Below are positions 41,825 to 54,595 of a stretch of 64,000 bases of DNA, in pieces. The notes below the pieces were generated by a model. The model saw only the letters and a program-made list of their open reading frames with translations, was not told the DNA's origin and did not search any database. The position numbers were made by a program, and so were the translations under genes. Position 1 is the stretch's first letter. Each line of letters starts with the position of its first letter. The DNA is from Dehalobacter alkaniphilus (GTDB lineage: Bacteria; Bacillota; Desulfitobacteriia; Desulfitobacteriales; Syntrophobotulaceae): the NCBI GenBank assembly GCA_040500365.1, contig CP148031.1, positions 2,170,001 to 2,234,000 on the forward strand, read 5' to 3'.

Positions 41825-42769
41825 ATGAAGAATCATCCACTCAAAAATGAAAAAGGCAGTATTGCCATTCTTACGGCAGTACTTTTAGTCGTTCTTCTGG
41901 GCTTTGGTGCCCTATGTACAGATATGGCCGTTCTCTACGTGGAAAAAGCAAAGTTACAGAATGCGGTAGATGCAGCAGCGTTAGCAGGTGCTCAAGAATT
42001 ACCGGACAGTCCGCAGGACGCTTATCTAACCGCTGCAGAATATGCGGCCAATAATAATGTCTCCCTCCCCTCAATTTCGATATCCAATCATAACCGGGAA
42101 ATTGAGGTATCTGCTTCTGAAGAACATTCTATGTTTTTGGCCAAAGTACTTGGCATTACCAAAGGAAAAGTCGGTGCACGTTCCAAGGCAGGTGTTTACC
42201 CTGTCCGCAGTATCGCCGGAGCCGCTCCTTTAAGTGTTACGATACAGGACTTTGTCTATGGCCAGGAATATACGTTGAAGAATGCGCCACCGGAAGGTCA
42301 AACCGGCTGGTACGGACCTGTTAGACTAGATGGATCCGGTGCAAGTACGTATGAGGATGCACTCTCCTACGGAAATAATACCCCGCTATCTGTGGGTCAG
42401 ACCCTGCAGATAGAAACCGGTAATATGAGCGGTCCGACACGAAAAGGTCTTGATACCCGGCTTGCTTCCGATACTCGTGTCCCTGGGAATACTTTTACTG
42501 ATCATGACAGTAATGCTCCCGAGATTGTCTTTATTCCAATCGTACAAGTCCTCACTCGATCAGGTGAATCCATCCAGGAAGTTAAAATTTTAGGATTTGC
42601 CGCTTTTTTCATTGAAAATGTAACTCACAATGGCAATGACTGTTTTATCACCGGGCGTTTTTTAAAGACCTGTTCCACGCTCGGCAAAGAAACAAGTTCA
42701 ATTATTGATGACGGAAATAACCCCGTACAGGATTACGGCTTATATTCTATAAAACTGCTAATGAATTGA
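41825..42769 (+). CDS. TadG-like pilus-associated protein
   Basis: The 314-residue protein begins KNEKGSIAILTAVLLVVLLGFGALCTDMAVLYVEK, the Tad_N membrane segment, then AVDAAALAGAQEL. The extracellular part of about 230 residues has no motif I know; it is Gly/Ser/Asn-rich (APLSVTIQDFVYG). ATG 41825 has AGGAG ten bases upstream. It is shorter than many TadG proteins and lacks an obvious von Willebrand domain. Confidence 0.85.
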   Translation: MKNHPLKNEKGSIAILTAVLLVVLLGFGALCTDMAVLYVEKAKLQNAVDAAALAGAQELPDSPQDAYLTAAEYAANNNVSLPSISISNHNREIEVSASEEHSMFLAKVLGITKGKVGARSKAGVYPVRSIAGAAPLSVTIQDFVYGQEYTLKNAPPEGQTGWYGPVRLDGSGASTYEDALSYGNNTPLSVGQTLQIETGNMSGPTRKGLDTRLASDTRVPGNTFTDHDSNAPEIVFIPIVQVLTRSGESIQEVKILGFAAFFIENVTHNGNDCFITGRFLKTCSTLGKETSSIIDDGNNPVQDYGLYSIKLLMN

Positions 42770-42779
42770 GGGATAACTG

Positions 42780-43526
42780 GTGAAAAGAAAATTCTATGTT
42801 TTTATGGCGATTATCTCAGGACTGATTTTTAGCTTGGCTGTCTTTTTCTACCTGAACTATGGTTCGGGAGCATCAAGTCAAGAATTGAAACCACTGGTTG
42901 TTGCAGCAGCGGATATTTCCTCCCGAAGTATCCTAAAGGCTGATCAACTCCAAATCAAACAAATTCCGCTTTCAAGCTATCCTCAGGGAGGCGCCTCTAC
43001 CGTGAAAGAATTAACTGGCCGGGTGCTCCTGGTTGATGTCAGTCAGGGTGATGTACTGCTGAGTCCGATGCTTGGAGATCCGTACCAAACCGGCAGCAGT
43101 TCAGGTGCCTCAGCCGACAGCTTTTCACTGACTGTTCCTTCAGGTAAAAGAGCCGTTGCTATTCCTGTCGATCTGGTTGGCAGTGTCAGCTATAAGGTAA
43201 AGCCCGGTGATCATGTGGATGTCCTGATTACCATGGATATTAAGGACAGCCAGGGAAATCAAAGAACAATTACTTCTTTAGCTGCCCAGGATGTTTTGGT
43301 CTTAAACACGGGTGACACCATTCTCAAAGAAGGAGAAACTGCCGAAAATCCCGGCTCTTATGTCCTTGCTATGAGCGTCTCCCAGTCTATGGCCGTAACA
43401 CTGGGCAGTGAAAAAGGTTCCATCCGCTTACTGCTGAGAAACCCCGCCAATAAAGAAACTTACACCGAAGCACCCATCGATCCCAATGTCTATACAAACG
43501 CCGATTACTTCGGTCATTATAAATAA
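42780..43526 (+). CDS. cpaB: Flp pilus assembly protein CpaB
   Basis: The 248-residue protein has an N-terminal membrane anchor, an SAF domain (LVVAAADISSRSILKADQLQIKQIP, about 38-100) and the CpaB/RcpC C-terminal region (KRAVAIPVDLVGSV, KPGDHVDVLITMD). It starts at GTG 42780 with GAGGG upstream. In Gram-positive Tad systems CpaB probably acts at the outer face of the membrane. Confidence 0.92.
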   Translation: MKRKFYVFMAIISGLIFSLAVFFYLNYGSGASSQELKPLVVAAADISSRSILKADQLQIKQIPLSSYPQGGASTVKELTGRVLLVDVSQGDVLLSPMLGDPYQTGSSSGASADSFSLTVPSGKRAVAIPVDLVGSVSYKVKPGDHVDVLITMDIKDSQGNQRTITSLAAQDVLVLNTGDTILKEGETAENPGSYVLAMSVSQSMAVTLGSEKGSIRLLLRNPANKETYTEAPIDPNVYTNADYFGHYK

Positions 43527-43542
43527 AAAGGAGGTATAGCGC

Positions 43543-44763
43543 ATGCAAGGTATACGGATTCTAATTGTTGATGATATCAGAAATACCCGAGAAAACATTC
43601 GCCGAATCCTTGCTCTTGATTCCGGCTTTGAAGTCATTGGCGAAGCGGGCTGTGGTTCAGAAGCAATCCGTCTGGCAGAATTGTTGAAACCGGAAATTAT
43701 TTTAATGGATATCAGCATGCCCGACATTGACGGGATAAAAACAACAGAACTACTTTCTTTCCGCGTTCCAAATACCTCCATTATTATGATGTCCGTTGAA
43801 AACGACCCCGACCATATGACCAAAGCCATGATGGCCGGAGCCAAATCTTATATCGTCAAACCGTTTACCGGCAAAGAACTTACCAGTACGATCCTGAATG
43901 TATATCACAAGGAAAGCCGCAAAAGAGAAATGATCAATTCCCCTCTGTCCCCCGATTCCGCTGTGAAAACATCCGACACTGCAGCAAAAGTAATCAGTAT
44001 TTTCAGCGCCAAGGGAGGGGTAGGCAAAACGACGACCGCTGTGAACCTCGGTGTTGAATTGGCGAAGTCATCCAAAGTCCTTTTATTGGACTTGAGCCTG
44101 CAATTTGGAGACATCGCCTCCTTCTTAAATCTTGTTCCGAAAAGGACAATTACCGATCTGGTTCAGGCCGGTTCGATCAAAGAAGAAGATATCCGGCTTC
44201 ATACCCTGAGCCATTCTTCCGGACTGGAGATCCTGGCGGCTACGAATCGCCCCGAATATGCAGAAAAAGTAACCATGGAACATATTGGGCAAATCCTGGA
44301 GGAGGTAAAAATCCATTATGATTTTGTTATTCTTGACAATACCAGCCGTTTTGATGATATCAGCCTTGCCGGCTTAGAGGCCGCAAACGAGATCTGGGTT
44401 GTGGCCGGCATGGATATTCCATCAATCAAAAATACCAAGCTGGCGCTGGAAATCATGCACACGCTTGATTATTCCCCAAAAATCAAGTTGATTCTAAATA
44501 AATTTGAAAAGAAAATCGGCATCAGCATGAAGGATATTGAAAGCAGCCTCGGCCTGAATGTAACCTATCTTATTCCTTATGAAGAACAGCTCACATCGGT
44601 GCTTAATAAAGGTGTACCGTTTGTTGAGGCTTTAGCCCGTTCGGCTCCCGCTCTGGAAATTAAAAAAATGGTAAGTACGCTAGGTGTTAATTCGGAAATA
44701 ACTAAAAAAGGACAGGACAGCAAAGAAACTAGCCGTCTTTCCTTTTTAAGATTTGGAGGTTGA
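43543..44763 (+). CDS. cpaE: CpaE/TadZ-like receiver-ParA ATPase
   Basis: The 406-residue protein joins an N-terminal receiver domain with intact acidic pair (LIVDDI), phospho-acceptor Asp (LMDISMPDIDG) and Lys (IVKPF) to a ParA/MinD ATPase with FSAKGGVGKTTTAVNLG and LLLDLSLQFGD. TadZ proteins place the pilus machine in the cell. In many the receiver is degenerate; here it looks competent for phosphorylation. AAGGAGG precedes ATG. Confidence 0.93.
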   Translation: MQGIRILIVDDIRNTRENIRRILALDSGFEVIGEAGCGSEAIRLAELLKPEIILMDISMPDIDGIKTTELLSFRVPNTSIIMMSVENDPDHMTKAMMAGAKSYIVKPFTGKELTSTILNVYHKESRKREMINSPLSPDSAVKTSDTAAKVISIFSAKGGVGKTTTAVNLGVELAKSSKVLLLDLSLQFGDIASFLNLVPKRTITDLVQAGSIKEEDIRLHTLSHSSGLEILAATNRPEYAEKVTMEHIGQILEEVKIHYDFVILDNTSRFDDISLAGLEAANEIWVVAGMDIPSIKNTKLALEIMHTLDYSPKIKLILNKFEKKIGISMKDIESSLGLNVTYLIPYEEQLTSVLNKGVPFVEALARSAPALEIKKMVSTLGVNSEITKKGQDSKETSRLSFLRFGG

Positions 44764-44767
44764 ACGC

Positions 44768-46138
44768 ATGTCGCTGCTTAGCCGTTTAGAACAGGAAAGA
44801 GGAAAAGAACGCGAAAGAACCGGATCAGAGAAACAGAGCCTGATTGAAATCAGACAAGCCTTTACCCCTTCTCCTTCCACTCAGCCCGTTGATCCCTGGA
44901 GGGAACTCAAAAGTATTATCCATAAGGAAACCATCAAAAATATCCAACTCAATGATGTTGATCCTCAAGAAGTCGAGCCGATCGTTCAAAAGGTCATAGA
45001 CCAGTATGTTGAAACCAACGGTGCCCTTCTGCCCCGTAATGAGAGACAAAGAATCGTCCAGGAAGTGGTTGATGAAATCCTCGGTTTTGGTCCCATTTCC
45101 CCACTGCTAAACGATGACAGTATTTCGGAAATTATGGTCAACGGACCTAGCCAGGTCTATGTCGAGCGTCACGGTATTGTTGAATTATCCAATGTAACCT
45201 TTAATGATGACCAACACGTCCAGCATATCATTGAAAAAATTGTCGCGCCGATCGGTCGCAGAATTGACGAAAGTCAGCCAATGGTAGACGCCCGTCTGCC
45301 AGACGGTTCCAGGGTAAATGCAATTATCCCGCCTTTGGCTCTTAAAGGTCCTACCATTACGATTCGGAAATTTTCACGTGACCCCTACCGTGTCGAAGAC
45401 CTGATTAATTTTGGCACGCTAACCCGTGATATGGCGCTTGTCCTCGAAGCCTGTGTTAAAGCCAGACTGAATATTGTCGTCTCTGGTGGTACCGGCTCCG
45501 GTAAAACCACGACATTAAACGTTCTATCTTCCTTTATTCCAGATCATGAAAGGATTATTACCATCGAAGATGCTGCTGAACTGCAGCTTGATCAAAGCCA
45601 CTTGGTAACGCTTGAAACCCGGCCGCCAAACATAGAAGGAAAAGGTGCTATCACCATTCGTGACTTGGTTAGAAACACGCTGCGTATGAGGCCTGACCGG
45701 ATCATCGTCGGTGAAGTCCGCGGCGGAGAAGCCTTGGATATGTTGCAGGCGATGAATACTGGACACGATGGTTCCCTGACCACAGGTCATGCTAACACCC
45801 CGAGGGACATGCTCTCCCGTCTTGAAACAATGGTCCTGATGGCCGGCATGGATCTTCCAATCCGGGCTATTCGTGAGCAGATCTCGAGTGCAATCAATTT
45901 AATTGTTCAGCAAAGCCGTCTCAGGGACGGTACCCGCAAGATTACCCATATAACGGAGGTTCTTGGTATGGAAGGAGACACCATCGTCACCCAGGATATC
46001 TACAAATTTGAACAAAAGGGTGTTGATTCCAATGTCCATGTCCTCGGTGGCTTTAAGGCTACTGGTGTCCGCCCCCGCTTTATGGATACGCTGGCTGCCA
46101 CAGGCCAAATCCTGCCGGACAATATTTTTGTTAGTTGA
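44768..46138 (+). CDS. cpaF: CpaF/TadA secretion ATPase
   Basis: The 456-residue type II/IV secretion ATPase has ILGFGPISPLLNDDSISEIMVNGP, Walker A GGTGSGKTTTLN, the Asp box, IIVGEVRGGEALDMLQAMNTGHDGS and a His box (TTGHANTP). It powers Flp pilus assembly. ATG 44768 lies eight bases after GGAGG, just after the cpaE stop. Confidence 0.97.
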   Translation: MSLLSRLEQERGKERERTGSEKQSLIEIRQAFTPSPSTQPVDPWRELKSIIHKETIKNIQLNDVDPQEVEPIVQKVIDQYVETNGALLPRNERQRIVQEVVDEILGFGPISPLLNDDSISEIMVNGPSQVYVERHGIVELSNVTFNDDQHVQHIIEKIVAPIGRRIDESQPMVDARLPDGSRVNAIIPPLALKGPTITIRKFSRDPYRVEDLINFGTLTRDMALVLEACVKARLNIVVSGGTGSGKTTTLNVLSSFIPDHERIITIEDAAELQLDQSHLVTLETRPPNIEGKGAITIRDLVRNTLRMRPDRIIVGEVRGGEALDMLQAMNTGHDGSLTTGHANTPRDMLSRLETMVLMAGMDLPIRAIREQISSAINLIVQQSRLRDGTRKITHITEVLGMEGDTIVTQDIYKFEQKGVDSNVHVLGGFKATGVRPRFMDTLAATGQILPDNIFVS

Positions 46139-46169
46139 TTAGTCATCCGTGGCCGTTGGAGGTATTTTT

Positions 46170-47117
46170 ATGACAAAGATCATCATTGTGGCCTCGATTA
46201 TGGGATTTATCCTGATATACTCCCTAATCATGGCCCTGAAACCAAAAAATGAAAGCGTCGAAGATAAAGTTAAGCGACTAGTTGCAGAAAAAGAAGATAC
46301 CCCGGTTAAAGCCAAGAAGGCTGCTTCCTGGAAAGAGTATCTGACTTCCCTGTCCAAATATACACCTCGAAAATGGGGCAAACAACTTGATAAAGATCTT
46401 TACAGCGGTGACATTGGGTTAACTGGCAGAGAATTCATCGTGATGCAAATCTTCTTGTTCATTCTTGCTTTCCTTATCGCCTTAATTCTTCTGCCTTTGA
46501 GTGCTGTTTTTATTATTCTGCCACTGTTAAGTTTGATCTTTCCCAGGCTGTATATCAGCAGTGCTAAAAATAAAAAAATCAAGAAATTCAATAACCAGCT
46601 GCCGGATATACTTCTGACCCTTGCCAATTCCTTAAAAGCCGGTTTTAGTTTATTTCAGGCCATGGAAATGGCTGCCCAGGAAATGCCAGATCCACTCTCC
46701 TCCGAAATCAAAATTACCCTGAAAGAGATGGCCTATGGGGAGTCTACCGAAAATGCTTTGCTAAATCTCTCGCAGCGGGTTGAAAGCAAAGACCTGGAAT
46801 TAATGGTAACTGCCATCCTGATTCAACGGCAAATTGGTGGTAATCTAGCCGAAATTTTAATTAATATTCACGATACAATTCAGGAACGTTTACAGATTCA
46901 AGGCGAGATCAAAACACTTACTGCTCAAGGTAGATTATCCGGATATATTATTGGTGCTTTGCCTATCTTAATTGGCCTGGTTATCACGATGATGCAGCCT
47001 TCATTTATGATGCCGCTGTTCCAGGATCCACTCGGAATTGTGTTATTATGTTGTGGAGCTGTTCTGGAAATCATCGGTTTTATCGCCATCAGAAAGATTG
47101 TTAATATTAAATTCTAG
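46170..47117 (+). CDS. tadB: TadB inner-membrane platform protein
   Basis: The 315-residue protein has membrane helices at both ends and a T2SF domain (KKFNNQLPDILLTLANSLKAGFSL, about 140). It pairs with TadC to form the assembly platform. ATG 46170 has GGAGG seven bases upstream. Confidence 0.95.
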   Translation: MTKIIIVASIMGFILIYSLIMALKPKNESVEDKVKRLVAEKEDTPVKAKKAASWKEYLTSLSKYTPRKWGKQLDKDLYSGDIGLTGREFIVMQIFLFILAFLIALILLPLSAVFIILPLLSLIFPRLYISSAKNKKIKKFNNQLPDILLTLANSLKAGFSLFQAMEMAAQEMPDPLSSEIKITLKEMAYGESTENALLNLSQRVESKDLELMVTAILIQRQIGGNLAEILINIHDTIQERLQIQGEIKTLTAQGRLSGYIIGALPILIGLVITMMQPSFMMPLFQDPLGIVLLCCGAVLEIIGFIAIRKIVNIKF

Positions 47118-47128
47118 GGGAGATTGTC

Positions 47129-48070
47129 ATGGAGTCAATCTTGGTTTTCAGCGGTTTTTGCCTTATTTTCTTCTTAGTTCTGGCGATTCTGTCCATGAAA
47201 CAGCCTTCTCTTTCCCAGAGCAGGATTATGCGTTCCCTTGGAAGATCTTCAGTGCCAACAAAAAATGAAGAAAATCAAAAAGAAAAATCCAAAAAAGACA
47301 AAAGCAAGCAAGATAAAAACAAGCAAGAAAAATCTGAGAACAGTTTTTTTCGCAGATTGATCATCGCCTTCTCAAAAAACAGCAAAGAAACAGACCCGAA
47401 AGACACGGAATTAATTGCTGCCGGATTAAAGGGCTGGTCATCAGCTGAATGGAAAGCGCTTAGGTTCATCCTTGGCCTATGCTTTGCAATAGCAGCTGCT
47501 GCTTTAAGCTTTATTTTAAGCTTTCCAATCCTAACAAAAATTGAATTTCCATTATTTTGTTTCGTTATTGGAAATATTTCTCCCAGTTTCTGGCTTAAAT
47601 CAAAAATCAAACAACGTAAGGGTGAGATTCTTCGTACGCTTCCTGACATCCTCGATCTCGTTATGGTCAGTGTTGAAGCCGGACTTGGCTTTGATGCAGC
47701 CATGATGAAAGTCGTAGAAAAACAAAAAGGCATTCTTGCTGAAGAGTTTAACTTGGTTCTCCAGGAAATCAAAATTGGCAAACCGCGCCGGGAGGCTTTG
47801 AGAGACATGGCCAAAAAAAATGACGTAGAAGATTTAAGCAATGTCATTGCCTCTTTGGTTCAAGCTGACCAGCTCGGTATCTCTATGGGAAATGTCCTCA
47901 GGAATCAGTCCGCGCAAATCCGTCTGAGAAGAAAACAGCGCGTGCAGGAAGCCGCGCAAAAAGCCCCCGTTAAGATGATGATCCCGCTTGTTTTCTTTGT
48001 TTTTCCAAGCCTTTTCATTGTCATACTTGGTCCGGCAATCATCAATATCATGGATATTTTAGGTAAATAA
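47129..48070 (+). CDS. tadC: TadC inner-membrane platform protein
   Basis: The 313-residue protein has an N-terminal helix, a Lys-rich stretch (about 50-70), further membrane helices and a T2SF domain (ILRTLPDILDLVMVSVEAGLGFD, about 170; SLVQADQLGISMGNVLR). It lies 11 bp after tadB. Confidence 0.95.
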   Translation: MESILVFSGFCLIFFLVLAILSMKQPSLSQSRIMRSLGRSSVPTKNEENQKEKSKKDKSKQDKNKQEKSENSFFRRLIIAFSKNSKETDPKDTELIAAGLKGWSSAEWKALRFILGLCFAIAAAALSFILSFPILTKIEFPLFCFVIGNISPSFWLKSKIKQRKGEILRTLPDILDLVMVSVEAGLGFDAAMMKVVEKQKGILAEEFNLVLQEIKIGKPRREALRDMAKKNDVEDLSNVIASLVQADQLGISMGNVLRNQSAQIRLRRKQRVQEAAQKAPVKMMIPLVFFVFPSLFIVILGPAIINIMDILGK

Positions 48071-48146
48071 TTTTTTGTCTGTGGTATGAAGACTATTCAA
48101 AGAATAATCTGAGATTCTCTCTAAGAAGAACGAGGAAATCAGTCTC

Positions 48147-48497
48147 ATGAAAGAGTTAACTGTTTTCAACCAAAGAATACAAAAGAATCTTGGGACGGTT
48201 CTACTGGCAGACACCTTTTTCACCAGACTGAGAGGTCTGCTGGGAACCAGGCAATTGGATGATTTTCATGGTATGTTGATTAATCCCTGCAACCAGGTCC
48301 ACATGATCGGGATGCGCTATCCCCTCTCTGTCTGGTTTGTCAGCAAGGATCTGAAAATTGTCAAAATCATTGATAATCTCTCTCCGAAAAAGGTCTCCCC
48401 ATGCATCAAGGATGCCGCTTTTGTGTTAGAGTTCCCACATAACTGGGCAGATTTCACTGGAAGCATGGAAGGCGACAAGCTTGAAATACAGTTTTAA
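48147..48497 (+). CDS. DUF192 protein
   Basis: The 116-residue protein matches the DUF192 fold (FFTRLRGLLGTRQL, GMLINPCNQVHMIGMRYPLSVWFVSKD, VLEF). No enzyme function is established. DUF192 genes often close Tad pilus clusters in Firmicutes and Actinobacteria, which supports its place at the end of this operon. Unlike many members it has no signal peptide. Confidence 0.88.
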   Translation: MKELTVFNQRIQKNLGTVLLADTFFTRLRGLLGTRQLDDFHGMLINPCNQVHMIGMRYPLSVWFVSKDLKIVKIIDNLSPKKVSPCIKDAAFVLEFPHNWADFTGSMEGDKLEIQF

Positions 48498-48583
48498 TTC
48501 TTTCATATTTCTCTCTTGTCTTATTATCTTTAGGAATATCTCTTTATCAAACGAAATAAGTTTCTGCAAAAGTGTAATTAATT

Positions 48584-48608
48584 ATAGCTCTGTTTTCAGA
48601 GCTATTTT
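48584..48608 (+). terminator. tad operon terminator
   Basis: ATAGCTCTG/CAGAGCTAT perfect stem with TTTT loop and TTTT tail, 87 bp after the DUF192 stop. A second hairpin (ACAGAGCA/TGCTCTGT) follows at 48636-48657. Confidence 0.8.
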
Positions 48609-48768
48609 CAGTTTCACTTGCCTTGCCGCAAAAGAACAGAGCAGCGTAATGCTCTGTCCTAACTATATGCAATTGCAATTTATTCACTTGTTATTTCGCT
48701 TCAAAATTAATTTTATTATATAATGGAATTAATCAAACAAATTCATTCTTTGTACTAAAGGAGCTCCA

Positions 48769-49530
48769 ATGAAAAATACGATAATCTTAACCTGCCTTTT
48801 CCTACTATTGTTATCTGGTTGTTCTAAAAATACGCCGACAACAACTCAACAGACTGATTCTTCAACAAAGGCCAGCAGTTCCAGCTTATCTTCAAAGACT
48901 CAGCCAGCAACGCCCAACAATCAAAACAGCCAGCAGCTGATATTATCAGCTAATCTCAAAGATATCTCAGCATCTGCAGACTTTCAGTACTTAAATTCTA
49001 AAAATCAAAGAAAAGTGAACATATCAGTTTCCAACTCTTCAGAGTATATATTCTCCGGAAAAGTGTATGTTACGTACCGGGACAGCGACAACAAAAATCA
49101 AGGTACAGATACCCTTTTAATAAAAAACTTATTACCGAGATCCAGTACCAGCTTGACATCCTTGGCCATAGCCAATGCAAATCGTGCAGATTTTACGATT
49201 AACGGGGACTTTACAGTAAACTCTTCTGCAAAGCTTACTTACACTATCCTGTATACGCAGTCTGAAGTGAAATCTCAGGTCTTATATATCCAGCCACCTT
49301 CTATTGATGAGAATGTTCTAACCGGTATTATTAGAGAACAGCGGGATCAACTTTCAAACAGCAATCTTCGCAAGTTTAAAATTCTTTTCTACGATCCTTC
49401 GTATAAAGGACAGCAAGGTGCTCAGCCTGCGGAAACCGACAGTGTCAAAGCCAAAGCGGATATCAATTATATCGATGGTATTTCTGAGCTTTACTTTATT
49501 GATTCTGGTAAAGTCGTACTTATACAATAG
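48769..49530 (+). CDS. Lipoprotein of unknown function
   Basis: The 253-residue protein has a signal peptide with lipobox LLSGC (Cys18), then a Ser/Thr/Gln-rich linker to about residue 60 and an unrecognised beta-rich domain (VNISVSNSSEYIFSGKVYVTYRD). It should be anchored to the outer face of the membrane. AAAGGAG lies before ATG. It follows the tad operon but has its own spacer and is probably a separate unit. Confidence 0.8.
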   Translation: MKNTIILTCLFLLLLSGCSKNTPTTTQQTDSSTKASSSSLSSKTQPATPNNQNSQQLILSANLKDISASADFQYLNSKNQRKVNISVSNSSEYIFSGKVYVTYRDSDNKNQGTDTLLIKNLLPRSSTSLTSLAIANANRADFTINGDFTVNSSAKLTYTILYTQSEVKSQVLYIQPPSIDENVLTGIIREQRDQLSNSNLRKFKILFYDPSYKGQQGAQPAETDSVKAKADINYIDGISELYFIDSGKVVLIQ

Positions 49531-49572
49531 GCTTACTTTTCTTTAAGCAACAAGCTCACGATAACGTTATAA

Positions 49573-49602
49573 AATCATAGGCGTACATGTACGCCTATGA
49601 TT
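49573..49602. terminator. 30-bp palindrome between converging genes
   Basis: Perfect palindrome centred on GTACATGTAC, between the converging lipoprotein and chemotaxis genes. It probably ends both transcripts, though no long T tract is seen on either side. Confidence 0.65.
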
Positions 49603-49647
49603 AGTTGGAACAGAGCATTTCTCTATAAATTTAGTAAAGCCTACCAA

Positions 49648-50937
49648 TTATTTGCGAAAGCGGGTAATTGCAGTTGTCAGAATTTCTGACTGTATTCTTA
49701 AATTATCTACAAGGGCTTCAACCTGATCGACGATTTCCGCTTGTTGCTTTGTAGCAATAGCAAGTTCCATTGCACTTTCTGAAGTTTTTTCTGCAATATG
49801 GGCTACTTCGCGAGACTGATGTGCGCTTTTGTCAATGCCCTCCATTTGATGATCGACAAGTTTTGATATTTGTTCAACGCTACGTGCCACTTCAAGAATT
49901 GTTTTTGTCATTTTTTCTATTACTTCATTCGTCCTGGATCCTTTATGCGCTTCCATATCTGCATTCTGAACTTGTATCGTAATTTGATTCACAACATTTA
50001 TCACTTCAGACTGGATATTCTCAATAAGACTTGAAATTCCTTGAACGGCATTTGCGCTTTCATCGGCTAATTTTCGTACCTCTTCGGCAACGACCGCAAA
50101 TCCTCTGCCATGTTGTCCTGCTCGAGCAGCTTCAATGGAAGCATTCAATGCAAGTAAATTTGTTTGTTCCCCAATGTCTCCTACTAACTGGATGATCTGA
50201 CCAACTTTCTTAGCATTATCTTCGAGACTTTTAACAATTTCAAGCGATTGCTGGTTTCCTTTGGCTAGATTATTGATTCCCTCAACTAAAGAACGAATTA
50301 CTTCTTTACTTTCTGTTAGTTCCATTAACATTTCTGCCGAGACTTTTTCAGAAGACTTGGCATAATTTTGTACTTCTTTGGCAATATGGGCGACCTTTTC
50401 AACTGATTCTGCTGTTGATTGAATCGCAATCGAGGAAGTTTCTGCACCTGCAGATATTTCTGTGATGGTATGTACAATAGAGTCGGCTTGGTGAGAAGCA
50501 GCCGATGACGCTTTTAAAATTTCAAACATATTCTCATTGGTCTTCGCACAATTTGTTTCAATACTCTGGACAATTTCCCTAAGATTATAAAGCATATTGT
50601 TAAAAGCTATTCCTAATGAACGAATCTCATCATCAGTGTTTGATAATTCAACATCACAACCGATATCCCCTTCAGATATCTGATTTGCAGCTTTTTCTAA
50701 CTTCTGCAAAGGTTTAATGATAAAACTTGCCATAAAGAAGGAAAGTAAACCCGACCAGAAAACCCCTAGTACTAAAGTAGCAATCGTAAATATAACCTCA
50801 TTAATATTCGGAACAAAATTGGGTTGAACAAAATAGATAAAAAATGCGCTTGTAGAATAAGTAACAATTGCCAGAATAATAACAAATAAGGAAATCTTCT
50901 TTCTAATGCTAAATCGATGGTTCTTTGATTTTCTCAT
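49648..50937 (-). CDS. Methyl-accepting chemotaxis protein with a minimal sensor
   Basis: The 429-residue protein has two membrane helices (about 13-33 and 43-68) with only about ten residues outside, a HAMP domain (IIKPLQKLEKAANQISEGDIG) and a full signalling domain (ALNASIEAARAGQHGRGFAVVAEEVRKLADES). It would signal to CheA; with so short an outer loop it must sense within the membrane or through partners. GAGGAG lies nine bases before ATG. Confidence 0.93.
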   Translation of the reverse strand: MRKSKNHRFSIRKKISLFVIILAIVTYSTSAFFIYFVQPNFVPNINEVIFTIATLVLGVFWSGLLSFFMASFIIKPLQKLEKAANQISEGDIGCDVELSNTDDEIRSLGIAFNNMLYNLREIVQSIETNCAKTNENMFEILKASSAASHQADSIVHTITEISAGAETSSIAIQSTAESVEKVAHIAKEVQNYAKSSEKVSAEMLMELTESKEVIRSLVEGINNLAKGNQQSLEIVKSLEDNAKKVGQIIQLVGDIGEQTNLLALNASIEAARAGQHGRGFAVVAEEVRKLADESANAVQGISSLIENIQSEVINVVNQITIQVQNADMEAHKGSRTNEVIEKMTKTILEVARSVEQISKLVDHQMEGIDKSAHQSREVAHIAEKTSESAMELAIATKQQAEIVDQVEALVDNLRIQSEILTTAITRFRK

Positions 50938-51261
50938 TAATCTGCGCTCCTCTAAGCAAAAATCTTTGTCTCCAAAACTAGAAAATCTTGCTGCGTTTAT
51001 TGTTATTTCGCAACAATCTCAATGAGCAGGCGATAGTTGTATTTTTTACTATCAATTACATTATAATGTAAATATTACTTTTTTTGAAGTAATGTTTTGA
51101 ATTAATTATGAAGAGACTACATCATTGGATGTAATATATCTCGTTTACCTGGCAACGTCTTATCTTCCCTTGCAGTATTTTCAGCCCAGGAGGACACTCA
51201 AACTTCCTAATTGAACACCCTTTGTACATAAGAAACAGAGCACCAATTAGATGCTCTGTTC
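50938..51261. other. Spacer between chemotaxis gene and 5S rRNA
   Basis: About 320 bp, AT-rich, holding the 5S fragment (51148-51208) and a hairpin AACAGAGCA/TGCTCTGTT at about 51234-51261 that probably terminates the rRNA operon. No gene seen. Confidence 0.5.
51148..51208 (-). pseudogene. Truncated second 5S rRNA copy
   Basis: It matches the 3' half of the 5S gene next to it (CCTGGCAACG, CCCTTGCAGTAT, GCCCAGGAGG, ACTTCC on the plus strand) with some changes, then diverges. The 5' half is gone. It lies just beyond the operon terminator. Confidence 0.8.
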
Positions 51262-51375
<114 letters not shown>

Positions 51376-51408
51376 TGTAGTTGTTGAGTGACAACGCTTC
51401 GCGATAGG

Positions 51409-51464
51409 AAGTTCAAATTCTATCGCCATCCTGGCGAATTTGAACTTAGCACCATCCTTGGTGC
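51409..51464. repeat. Paired hairpins in the 23S-5S spacer
   Basis: AAGTTCAAATTC (51409) pairs with GAATTTGAACTT (51436-51447), enclosing CGCCA/TGGCG; then GCACCA-TCCT-TGGTGC at 51449-51464. The same AAGTTCAAATTC arm occurs beyond the other end of 23S at 54682. Confidence 0.75.
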
Positions 51465-51530
51465 GTCGTTCTCTCAAAACCGCACAACAAATCAGCTTCA
51501 TGCATTCAATCATCAATCTAGGAATCTAAA

Positions 51531-54595
<3,065 letters not shown>

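Noticed and set aside
51148..51208. A second functional 5S rRNA
   Set aside because: The 5' half is missing and the rest has diverged, so it cannot fold as 5S.
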